64,000 nt of DNA from Vicinamibacteria bacterium. GTDB taxonomy: Bacteria > Acidobacteriota > Vicinamibacteria > Fen-336. Each line of letters starts with the position of its first letter. The stretch's first letter is position 1. The stretch spans positions 115,552-179,551 of the forward strand of contig DATMML010000137.1 in NCBI GenBank assembly GCA_035570235.1, written 5' to 3'. Below the pieces are notes generated by a model, which was not told where the DNA came from, ran no database searches, and saw only the letters and a list, made by a program, of their open reading frames with translations. This document shows, piece after piece, positions 9,280 to 17,026 of this stretch. The translations under genes were made by a program, and so were the position numbers.

Positions 9280-10125
9280 CTAGGGGTTGCCTGTCACACC
9301 AGCCCGAATCTCATTGGAGATCGAAAAGGCGTTCTCACCGATGACAACGAAATCGCGGTTTCGACTCGAGTGCCAGCGGAGGAAGTTGCGACTCATTGCC
9401 TCCTTGGGAAACATCCAGTCGTGGAACTCTATGACGATAACTGGAAACAGATCGAAAGCGGGGTCCTCCTCCGAGAAGAGGTCCTTCTCCGCGCCTTCCA
9501 CGTCGATCTTCAGTATGAACGGATTGCCGCGATGCTCTCGCAGCAATCCCGATACCGTCACAGCGGGCACGGTGTTGCCGGCCGTGGTGGGCTGGGCTAG
9601 TGATGTCCGGTAAGCCCACTCACCCAGCCCGGGATCACTGACCACAAGCGCTCCCGGCCTGGAAGCAACGCCGGCTTTGATGGGCAGGACGGCGGACAAC
9701 GAGGACGCATTGCGCTCGAGAAGGACGAAATTCCCTTCCTCTGGCTCGATGGCCAATACCCGGCACCTTGGAAAATCCAGCGCGAACCAGGCCGACGTTG
9801 CGCCGATGTTCGCCCCACAGTCGATGATCAGGGGATCGGGGCAGGACTTGTAGAACGCCCGAATCTCAACGTCCCGCTGGAGGTGCCCGAGCCAATATTC
9901 CCTTCGCTGGAACACCTGCTCGATGACGCCCAGATCCGCCCGCGTGTGTCGATGGAAAAAGGGGACCTGCGAATTCAAGATCAGCTTTCCCCTTCCGCCA
10001 CCGGTTATGGCCACCGAGCACTCACTCCCTTCCTTTGGTGCGACGTCTCCCCGGCGAACGGTCAGAAGGCGAAGTAGGGCGGGCGGCAGAATATCTCTGA
10101 GGAGGGCCTTAGCGGTCGCGAGCAC
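9280..10125 (-). CDS. FkbM family methyltransferase
   Basis: 281 residues from GTG 10125. The FkbM signature is complete: DCGANIGATSAWFA (SAM motif I) near 95-108, AIEPEEGNF, and the hallmark ILKIDVEGAEKDLF around 200, followed by VIVIEFHDW. Family members O-methylate sugars or polyketides. Here, directly upstream of wzm-wzt, methylation of the exported glycan, possibly as a chain-end cap, is the natural inference. No promoter could be assigned in the upstream spacer. Confidence 0.88.
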   Translation of the reverse strand: MLATAKALLRDILPPALLRLLTVRRGDVAPKEGSECSVAITGGGRGKLILNSQVPFFHRHTRADLGVIEQVFQRREYWLGHLQRDVEIRAFYKSCPDPLIIDCGANIGATSAWFALDFPRCRVLAIEPEEGNFVLLERNASSLSAVLPIKAGVASRPGALVVSDPGLGEWAYRTSLAQPTTAGNTVPAVTVSGLLREHRGNPFILKIDVEGAEKDLFSEEDPAFDLFPVIVIEFHDWMFPKEAMSRNFLRWHSSRNRDFVVIGENAFSISNEIRAGVTGNP

Positions 10126-10934
10126 TCAAGCTCCGCCGCCACGATGGGAGGGGGCAAAGAAACCTGAGGAAGCGCGTCGATGTGTCACGGGCGACTGGTT
10201 TCGAGAGGTGCCCATAGAGCAAATCGGTGCAGTCATTGGACCCGGGACGCGGCGAGGGCGTGCGCTTAGCAAGATGGGCTCTCGGTGGTTTGCCCATTCA
10301 AGAACTGCCGGCTCCTATGCCCTCCCCGGACCCCGTGCTCGCGTAACGGCGCTCGAGCTTGGCACAGGTTACCTAGAGTCACCATGAGGGTCAATCCATT
10401 GGTATCGCGGGTTGCCCTGAAGATCTCGCCGCCTAGGATCGGCTCTCGTGATCAATCCTGCCAAAGGGCGGTGCCCCACGAAGCATGACCTCGAGGTTCC
10501 GACTCCGGCCCGCCCTTGTTTTCAGTCGGCTCTACAGAGGTTGGTGGAAGAGACGGCGATTCGGCTTTCTTCCTCCTCAGGTCCATGCCAACATGCTCCG
10601 CGGTGGCTAGGAGCCTAGAACAACTACGCCGGCGAGGGCGTTTCGTAACATCCGGCCACCGCCCCGCGCATGGCCCTCCTCTCGCAGCCCGCGGCGCGGG
10701 CCTCGCGACGACCCTGAAGGGCGTGTCCCTCGCTCCCCTCGGCCAGGATCGGCTTCCTGTCGCATCGGCTGGGTACCGCGCGCTCATGGGAGGCCCGGTC
10801 GACCGGTACGAGTGGGCGCGGTACCGCTGCCCTAGAGAGCCTGCCCCTGGATCGACAAACGGGGCCAGTCCTTGAACGCGGCGGGCACGACCTGGAGTTC
10901 TGTTCCCTCGGCGGCACGGGCGGGGATAGCGCAC
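10126..10934. other. Gene-free stretch between divergent glycan genes
   Basis: About 800 bp between the divergent FkbM and acyltransferase genes. No open frame on either strand shows a recognisable family, and no tRNA, riboswitch or repeat was seen. A 41-codon frame from ATG 10486 (MTSRFRLRP..RLYRGWWKRRRF..) has a basic/aromatic start reminiscent of some left-handed beta-helix acetyltransferases but stops early. It may be a remnant; this is weak. The size is unusual for this gene-dense region. Confidence 0.5.
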
Positions 10935-12020
10935 ATGCCGCAATTGGATGCGCTTCGGGCCGTGGCCGTATTCCTGGTTCTCGTGTGGCATTGGTGGCCG
11001 CACGGCGGCACCGTGAATGCGATCAACAACGGTCGGATAGGTGTTGTCTTTTTCTTCGTGCTCAGCGGTTTCCTGATCAGCCGGATACTCCTTGAGCAAC
11101 GCATCGCCGCCAAGCAAACCGGGGTGTCACGTCTTCAAGTGCTGGGTGCTTTTTTCGTACGCCGGGCCCTTCGCATCCTTCCCATCTACTACGTGACTAT
11201 CCTTTTGCTGACTCTGCTGCCATGGACACCAGAGTCGTGGTGGAAGAACCTCGGCTACTTTGCGACTTATACCGCCAACGTTCGGTTCTGGCAGCAGGGT
11301 TGGTCGTTCGGTGCTCACCTCTGGACGCTCTCCGTCGAGGAGCAGTACTACTTGGCCTGGCCCTTGGTACTCCTCTTTGTCAACCTCCGCCTGCTACCCG
11401 CTCTTCTCTGCTTGATCGTGGCGGCCGCTCCTCTCTGCCGCTTCCTCGGAGCGGGCCACGAGCTCGTCTACGTTCTCACTCCGTGCTGCCTAGACAGCTT
11501 CGGCCTGGGGGCCGCGCTTGCCTATATGTGGGTGTGCCGCCCCCTGAACGAGAGGCACTTCCACTACGCGGCCGCCGGTCTGACGGGCGTGTTGGCACTT
11601 CTCACGGCCTGCGGGCGGGCGGGTCCAAGGGTTGTTTGGGAACCGCTCCTCCTCTCTCTGGCCGGTGTTCTGTTGGTTGGCAAGACAGCGCGGGGCTTCA
11701 CGGGGCCGGTTGGCCGACTTCTGCAGTTGAAACCGATCACTCACGCCGGAAAGATCAGCTACGGTATCTACCTATTTCATCCGTTCGTCGGCTACTACTA
11801 CGAGAGGCTGCATGCGCATGCCGCGGCCTTTGACTGGAGGTTGCCATTCGGGAGGCGGCTTCTTGTGCCACACTTTGGCCCGGAAGTGATGTTTGTTCTC
11901 TACACGCTGCTCAGCTTTGCTCTGGCCGCGCTCTCATGGTCGACGTTCGAGAGGCCGATCAACGATCTTCGACGACGGTTTGGGTACCTTGGCAAGCACG
12001 AGCCCCTGCCTCATGCCTGA
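10935..12020 (+). CDS. Membrane acyltransferase, acyltransferase-3 family
   Basis: 361 residues from ATG 10935. The family usually begins right at this point: MPQLDALRAVAVFLVLVWHWW contains the conserved LDxLR and the catalytic-site WH. A TTG at 10872 would add 21 residues. About ten hydrophobic helices follow. Other family marks are FFFVLSGFLISRIL, FFVRRALRILPIYY and LWTLSVEEQYYL, with ISYGIYLFHPF near the C-terminus. Such proteins O-acylate (often O-acetylate) sugars of LPS, capsules or exopolysaccharides at the inner membrane. Its place in the glycan locus agrees. Confidence 0.9.
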   Translation: MPQLDALRAVAVFLVLVWHWWPHGGTVNAINNGRIGVVFFFVLSGFLISRILLEQRIAAKQTGVSRLQVLGAFFVRRALRILPIYYVTILLLTLLPWTPESWWKNLGYFATYTANVRFWQQGWSFGAHLWTLSVEEQYYLAWPLVLLFVNLRLLPALLCLIVAAAPLCRFLGAGHELVYVLTPCCLDSFGLGAALAYMWVCRPLNERHFHYAAAGLTGVLALLTACGRAGPRVVWEPLLLSLAGVLLVGKTARGFTGPVGRLLQLKPITHAGKISYGIYLFHPFVGYYYERLHAHAAAFDWRLPFGRRLLVPHFGPEVMFVLYTLLSFALAALSWSTFERPINDLRRRFGYLGKHEPLPHA

Positions 12021-12150
12021 AGACTGCCTGGAGCCCTTCTTGGCAACCTGCTTAGACCGGGCCTGGCCGCGCCCCGATATCCGGGCACCGTCCGCTTATC
12101 TTGACGGAGAGTTGCCATCGGCGACCGCTTGAATCACGGGAGGGATTTCA

Positions 12151-12888
12151 TTGAATTCGCTCGAGCGCTGGCTCTTGGCACAGCTGCACGAAAGGCAGTA
12201 TTGGGAGCAGGAGGCGACGGGAATTGCCGGGGGCCAGATCGCAGACCCCACCTGGTACAAGGATCGCGCGCGAAGCTTCCTCCAGATCCTGGAGACGCTA
12301 ACCGGAGGCGAGCCTGCCGCTGCCTTGGGTCACCGGGTCGTCGAAGTTGGCAGCGGCCCGGTTGGAATCGTGGCCTTCATTCAAGCCCCCGATCGACACG
12401 CAATCGATCCCCTGGGCGATTACTACGGGGCGCAACCGGAGTTCGCGACGTTCCGGGACCGGGCCGTGACTTACACGACTGCCCGAGGCGAGGACTTGCC
12501 TTTCGAGGACGGGTCGGTCGACACCCTCATCTCCGAGAACGCCCTTGACCACGTCGAGCTTCCACGCCGTGTCGTCGCAGAGTTTGCGCGGGTCCTGAGA
12601 CCTGGAGGGCGACTTTTCCTTCGGGTTGAGGTTTATCTCCCGGTTGGCGCCGCCATCCACTGGACTCTGGCGCGTACCCGTCTTGACCCCCTGCACCCGC
12701 ACACCTTCACGCCTAGAAGCGTAGTGAGAATGCTTGCGGGGATGGATTGGGCCCCGCTCTATCAGGAGCTGAGCGAGTACGCGGTCGCTCGGCGGAAGGG
12801 TTTGGCATCACCCTCACGGCGGGGACGCCTTCTTGCCCTCATGGGCATGAATGCGATCATTCAGACGTTGGTGGTGCAGAAGCGGTGA
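12151..12888 (+). CDS. Class I SAM-dependent methyltransferase
   Basis: 245 residues from TTG 12151, chosen because CGGGAGGG (12137-12144) lies 6 bases upstream. Motif I is VVEVGSGPVGIVAF, with IDPLGDYY as the acidic position, EDLPFEDGSVDTLISENALDHV as motif II/III, and FARVLRPGGRLFL as the post motif. The N-terminus (LHERQYWEQE) and the spacing match small methyltransferases found in capsule and LPS clusters. Substrate unknown. The 130-bp gap upstream contains no recognisable gene. Confidence 0.83.
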   Translation: MNSLERWLLAQLHERQYWEQEATGIAGGQIADPTWYKDRARSFLQILETLTGGEPAAALGHRVVEVGSGPVGIVAFIQAPDRHAIDPLGDYYGAQPEFATFRDRAVTYTTARGEDLPFEDGSVDTLISENALDHVELPRRVVAEFARVLRPGGRLFLRVEVYLPVGAAIHWTLARTRLDPLHPHTFTPRSVVRMLAGMDWAPLYQELSEYAVARRKGLASPSRRGRLLALMGMNAIIQTLVVQKR

Positions 12889-12925
12889 ACGGTCCTCCCG
12901 GGATCGCGCGATCAACTCCCCCGCG

Positions 12926-12947
12926 GATCTCTCGCCCCCGGGAGATC
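12926..12947 (+). terminator. Hairpin after the methyltransferase gene
   Basis: GATCTCTC (12926-12933) pairs with GGGAGATC (12940-12947), one G-U pair, around a 6-base C-rich loop. It lies 38 bases after the stop. There is no T-run, so it may only slow or protect the transcript end. Confidence 0.4.
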
Positions 12948-13057
12948 GGACCTGGCCGGGGATGAGAAGCGCCTGGTCCTGGCTGTCGTGAGACCGGCCG
13001 TGGCCCTGAAAGCGCGGGGGGCTTGCCAAGCCCATTGATCGACTTTACGATGCGACC

Positions 13058-14740
13058 GTGCCCGGTACCCTCACCCTTCCAGGCCTCTGGGTGGCTTACG
13101 CGGCGGGGGCGACGCTGGGCCTCGCGTCCGCTGCTTTGGAATGGCTGCTGGGCGGGCGACTCATACCCCCGGAGGCCGCGGCGGCGTACGGGATCTTCGG
13201 CGGTTTCACCGCCAGCGGGCTGCGCTGGGCTTTGGGTTTTCGCTTCGGCCCCGGGCCCGCCCGCACAGGGGCCCTCTCCGCGGTCGGTGCCTTCGGCTCG
13301 CTCTATCTAGTCTATTTCGTGAATGTCAAGATCCTCCCCAGTGAGCCTTACTACTCTGTGCGCAGCATCTTGGCGGATCTTGTGGTTCTCGCCGCAATCG
13401 TGGCCGCGGCGGTCTTGGTGGCGCACTCTCGCCGGGCCCAGAAAGCGCGCGAGCGGTGGGGTCGCCCGATGGTGTTTTTGGGGTTCGCCCTGCTTCTGGG
13501 GTGTTCGTCGGTTCTAGTGGCCCGTTGGCCGCATGCGCAGCCCGCAGTGGTAAGGGGAGGCAATGGCCCGGACCTGCTGCTCGTTGTTCTCGATTCGGCG
13601 AGACGGGACCGGTTCGGTCTCTATGGGAGCGTTCGCCCTACCTCCCCCGCAATCGACAGCCTGGCTCCCCGCGCGCGCATTTTTGACGCGGCCTACGCGG
13701 CGTCCTCTTGGACCGTGCCTTCCGTCTCCGAGATCCTCGGTCTCGGCTTGGTGGAGCGAACCCAGGTCCGAACCTTGCCCGAACAGCTTGCCGGCCTGGG
13801 CTACGTGACCGCCTGCTTCACCGACAATCCCCACATGAGGCGAGAGAGCTCATTGATGCGCGGGTTCGACCGGGTGGAGCGGAGCGTAGGGGAGTGGCGG
13901 CGGGTTCTTCAGGGCACAATCGTCAGTGAATTCATCGAAAGGCTGGACCCCGGGGATGACCAACGGCTGGCCGATCGGGCACTGGCGTGGGCCCGTCAAC
14001 AGAAGGGTCCGTTTTTTCTTTACGTGCAATTGATGGATTCGCACACCCCCTATCGCCGACCTCCCATTGACGGCAAGCGGCGCAATGGCCGCCGCATCGA
14101 GTTCCCGCGCGCCGGCATGGAGATGACCGAGGAAGAGACGGAGGACGTGGTGGCCCGCTACGAGGCCGGCATCCACAGCGCAGATGCAGCGGCGGGACGC
14201 CTGGTCACGGCCCTCACGTCCCGGGGACGATCTGCACTCGCTGCGGTGACATCCGACCACGGGGAGAGCCTCGGGGAGTCAGGTCGGTGGTTTCACGGCG
14301 GAACCCTAGCTCCGGAGCTCTTGGCCATTCCTTTGCTGCTGGTAGGCGAAGGCGTGTCTCCAGGGCGAATCGCCACTCCCGAGGGGCATGAAGCTATCCG
14401 TCCGACCTTCTTGGCCGCGGCGGGCGCTCCTTGCCCGGACTGCTCCGGCCCCGACCTTCGGGTGGCGGTCGGAGACGGCATCATCGAGGGTGCGCTGCCC
14501 CCCCACCTCGTCTACCGCCTCACGAAGCGGTTCAAGCTGGTGATCGACAACCGGGAAGGGGTCAGGTCGCTCTTCGATCTGCGAGGCGATCCCCAAGAAT
14601 CGAAGGACATCGCCCGCCAGCGTCCGCAAATCACAGAGAGCCTGGCCGTGGGCCTCGCTTTGAATGGCGGGGAGCGCGAGCGCGCTCCGATCCCAGCCGA
14701 ACTCCGAGAGAGGCTAAACTCCCTCGGGTACGCACAGTAG
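13058..14740 (+). CDS. Membrane-anchored sulfatase / alkaline-phosphatase superfamily enzyme
   Basis: 560 residues from GTG 13058 (no clear ribosome site). The N-terminal 165 residues hold four to five hydrophobic helices. The extracytoplasmic domain begins with LLLVVLDSARRDRFGLYG, whose Asp is the first metal ligand, followed by SSWTVPS at the nucleophile position and TSDHGES with the second metal pair. The nucleophile site has Thr where true sulfatases have Cys/Ser in C-x-P-S-R, so a phosphotransferase or phosphodiesterase acting on glycan or lipid is as likely as a sulfatase. It precedes the export genes on the same strand. Confidence 0.82.
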   Translation: MPGTLTLPGLWVAYAAGATLGLASAALEWLLGGRLIPPEAAAAYGIFGGFTASGLRWALGFRFGPGPARTGALSAVGAFGSLYLVYFVNVKILPSEPYYSVRSILADLVVLAAIVAAAVLVAHSRRAQKARERWGRPMVFLGFALLLGCSSVLVARWPHAQPAVVRGGNGPDLLLVVLDSARRDRFGLYGSVRPTSPAIDSLAPRARIFDAAYAASSWTVPSVSEILGLGLVERTQVRTLPEQLAGLGYVTACFTDNPHMRRESSLMRGFDRVERSVGEWRRVLQGTIVSEFIERLDPGDDQRLADRALAWARQQKGPFFLYVQLMDSHTPYRRPPIDGKRRNGRRIEFPRAGMEMTEEETEDVVARYEAGIHSADAAAGRLVTALTSRGRSALAAVTSDHGESLGESGRWFHGGTLAPELLAIPLLLVGEGVSPGRIATPEGHEAIRPTFLAAAGAPCPDCSGPDLRVAVGDGIIEGALPPHLVYRLTKRFKLVIDNREGVRSLFDLRGDPQESKDIARQRPQITESLAVGLALNGGERERAPIPAELRERLNSLGYAQ

Positions 14741-14763
14741 CCGGCTGAGGAGATGTTGGGAGG

Positions 14764-16038
14764 GTGAGCATTCCTCAAGCCATCTTGGCCTCTTGGCTGG
14801 GCCTGACCCTGCTCGCTCCCTCCCTCACCTGGTCGCAAGAGCCGCCAAATCCCGAGACCCCCCCCGCGGAGCGACCTGGCCTTTTCCACTTTGGCCCCCT
14901 CTACGTCACACCCTATTTCCACATCGGCAATGTCGGCCTGGACACCAACGTCTTCTACTCGGCGACGGGCCGACAGACCGATGTAACGGCCACCGGGGGA
15001 CCGGGGCTGGAGCTCTTGCTTCCCCTGGGAGCCGAGGCTCGCTTCCGCGTCAACGGAACGTTCGATTACCTCTACTTTGTGCGGACGGCGTCGCAGCGCC
15101 GTTGGAACGATAGCGGCGACGCGCGGCTGGAGTTCAAGACCGGACGGTCGGAGGGAAGCGTCGTGGAGTCGTACGCCCGGACCTTCACGCGTCCCAACCT
15201 CGAGGTCGATCAGCGGGTTCTGCAGACCACGGAGATGACGCAGTTGGATCTGAAGCGCCGGCTCTTCGGGAGGATCTCCCTCACCATCGGGGGCCTGCGG
15301 TCGAAGGCCGACGTAGACGCGGGCCAGTTGTTCCTGGGCACGAACCTTCGCGCCACCCTCAGCCGCGACGAGTACCGAGCGGCGGCCGGCCTAGGCTACG
15401 GGCTCACCGTCAAGACGTCCTTCGTGATCGAGGCCGACCAGCAGTGGGACCGTTTTCCGTTCGACACCGCGCGAGATGCGGACTCCAATCGGTTCGCGGC
15501 CGGCTTCCGGACCGACGAGACCGCTCTCATCTCCGGGAGGCTCCTGGGGGGGGTGCGCCTGCTCCGCCCGAAGGCACTTCCCGGCACTGAGAAACAGACG
15601 CCTTACGCCGATGTTGACGCCACCTTGAACGTTTCGAAGCGAACCAAGATCAGCGGCAGCTACAGCCGCGACCTGGTCTTCTCCGCCTTCGCGCCGGAAG
15701 GGCCCACTCCCACGGTGACGATGGAGGTGATCGGAGCCCGGATCGAGAAGTTCCTCGGAGACCGCGTGGATTTGAAGCTCTATGCCCGGGAGACACACTT
15801 GGTCACCGACGGAGCCATCATCGTGGTGATCCCGGGGCAGGCACCTGTAGTGGCCGTGCGCGATGACCGGGCCCGGGAGGCCGGGGTGGATCTCGGATAC
15901 TTCTTCCGGCCGCAGTTACGCATGGGGGTGGCCGCCAGCTACATCGATCGGCACTCCACAATCTCGTACTTCGGCATCTCGGGGCTGCTCGTGGGTGGCA
16001 CCGTCCAGTACAACCCGGGGCGACGGCTGCCCTGGTGA
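14764..16038 (+). CDS. Outer-membrane beta-barrel protein of exopolysaccharide locus
   Basis: 424 residues from GTG 14764. A signal peptide ends around SLTWSQ. The mature part is a run of amphipathic strands with alternating aromatic and charged residues (YVTPYFHIGNVGLDTNVFY, FDYLYFVRTAS) and ends ..GGTVQYNPGRRLPW. The NVGLDTNVF segment resembles the start of the beta-barrel-porin type proteins found beside Wza/Wzc in EPS and exosortase loci. It likely forms an outer-membrane pore or accessory for polysaccharide passage. The wza-type gene follows 37 bp downstream. Confidence 0.75.
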   Translation: MSIPQAILASWLGLTLLAPSLTWSQEPPNPETPPAERPGLFHFGPLYVTPYFHIGNVGLDTNVFYSATGRQTDVTATGGPGLELLLPLGAEARFRVNGTFDYLYFVRTASQRRWNDSGDARLEFKTGRSEGSVVESYARTFTRPNLEVDQRVLQTTEMTQLDLKRRLFGRISLTIGGLRSKADVDAGQLFLGTNLRATLSRDEYRAAAGLGYGLTVKTSFVIEADQQWDRFPFDTARDADSNRFAAGFRTDETALISGRLLGGVRLLRPKALPGTEKQTPYADVDATLNVSKRTKISGSYSRDLVFSAFAPEGPTPTVTMEVIGARIEKFLGDRVDLKLYARETHLVTDGAIIVVIPGQAPVVAVRDDRAREAGVDLGYFFRPQLRMGVAASYIDRHSTISYFGISGLLVGGTVQYNPGRRLPW

Positions 16039-16075
16039 GTTTGACGGCCGCAGCGGCGCTGGGCAAAATGAGTTG

Positions 16076-16954
16076 ATGCGTCATTTGTTCGGGCTTGCCC
16101 TCGCCGTCGTGTGCACCTGGGCCGTGTTCGCCGACGAGTACGAGATCGGCGCCGGGGATGTGCTTCAAGTGACGGTGCTGGGCCAGGCCGAGATGACCGG
16201 CAACTTCGCCGTGGACACAGAGGGATTGCTGACCTTCCCCGTCCTGGGCAAGGTGAAGGCGTCCCAGATGTCGACCCGGGAATTGGAGCGAAAGCTTACG
16301 ACGCTCCTCGCCGACGGGTACATCAGGCGCCCGCAGGTCACGGTCACGGTGCACGAATACCGCAGCCAGAAGGTGTTCGTCACGGGAGAGGTTCAGCGGC
16401 CGGGGCCATACGCTCTCAAGGCCGACCGGTCTCTGCTGGCTCTCCTCGGGGACATCGGCCCCTTGACCCCCAACGCCGGCCACGAAGTCGTCGTGATGCG
16501 TCCTCCGCCCGGTGCCGCGGGGCCCGTCATCCCGCTCCCCCCCGCTCCGCCGGGAGGTGAGAGCTCGGGCTCTCCGGATGCCCTCACCCCTCCCGTCGCG
16601 GGTTCAGCCCTGGAGGTTCCGGGTGCTGACGTCTTCCACATCAGCCTGCAGGAGCTTCAATCAGGAAACCCGGAACGCAACATTCTGCTCCAGGCGGGCG
16701 ACAACGTGTACATACCGCGGGCGGCGCAGGTCTACATCACGGGCAGCGTCGTCCACCCCGGACCCTATCGATTCCAAGAGGGAACGACGCTTCTCCAGGC
16801 CCTGACCGTGGCGGGGGGCGTTACGGAGCGGGGTTCGGCGAAGCGGGTCAAAGTCATCCGCACCGTGGCGGGTAAGAAGCAGGAGGTCAAGCTGCAGTTG
16901 AGCGACCTCGTGCAGCCCGAAGACACGATCGTGGTGCCCGAGCGCTTCTTCTAG
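16076..16954 (+). CDS. wza: Polysaccharide export protein, Wza type
   Basis: 292 residues from ATG 16076; the frame is open further upstream inside the previous gene, but the signal peptide MRHLFGLALAVVCTWAVFA fixes this start. Poly_export domain: DEYEIGAGDVLQVTVLGQ, then SLBB-type beta-grasp domains around KVFVTGEVQRPGPY and QVYITGSVVHPGPYRF, and the terminal EDTIVVPERFF. It lacks a lipobox Cys and the C-terminal amphipathic helix of E. coli Wza, so the outer-membrane channel may be completed by the barrel protein encoded just upstream. A low-complexity Pro/Gly insertion (about 143-180) separates the two SLBB domains. Confidence 0.9.
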   Translation: MRHLFGLALAVVCTWAVFADEYEIGAGDVLQVTVLGQAEMTGNFAVDTEGLLTFPVLGKVKASQMSTRELERKLTTLLADGYIRRPQVTVTVHEYRSQKVFVTGEVQRPGPYALKADRSLLALLGDIGPLTPNAGHEVVVMRPPPGAAGPVIPLPPAPPGGESSGSPDALTPPVAGSALEVPGADVFHISLQELQSGNPERNILLQAGDNVYIPRAAQVYITGSVVHPGPYRFQEGTTLLQALTVAGGVTERGSAKRVKVIRTVAGKKQEVKLQLSDLVQPEDTIVVPERFF

Positions 16955-16987
16955 CCGTCGAAGCCCTACGGCGGCAAGCATTTGAGG

Positions 16988-16993
16988 TATACT
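16988..16993 (+). promoter_or_regulatory. Possible -10 element before the tyrosine kinase gene
   Basis: TATACT lies 33 bp before the next ATG, in the 72-bp gap after the wza-type gene. No TTGACA-like -35 is seen at the right distance, so this is tentative. Confidence 0.3.
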
Positions 16994-17026
16994 AGAGAGA
17001 GTTATCCCTCTGCTTAGCGAGGTGCC

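Noticed and set aside
12848..12863. TGAATG-CGAT-CATTCA palindrome inside the methyltransferase gene
   Set aside because: Arms equal the FadR-like sites, but the spacer is 4 not 6, and it lies within coding sequence far from any fad gene.
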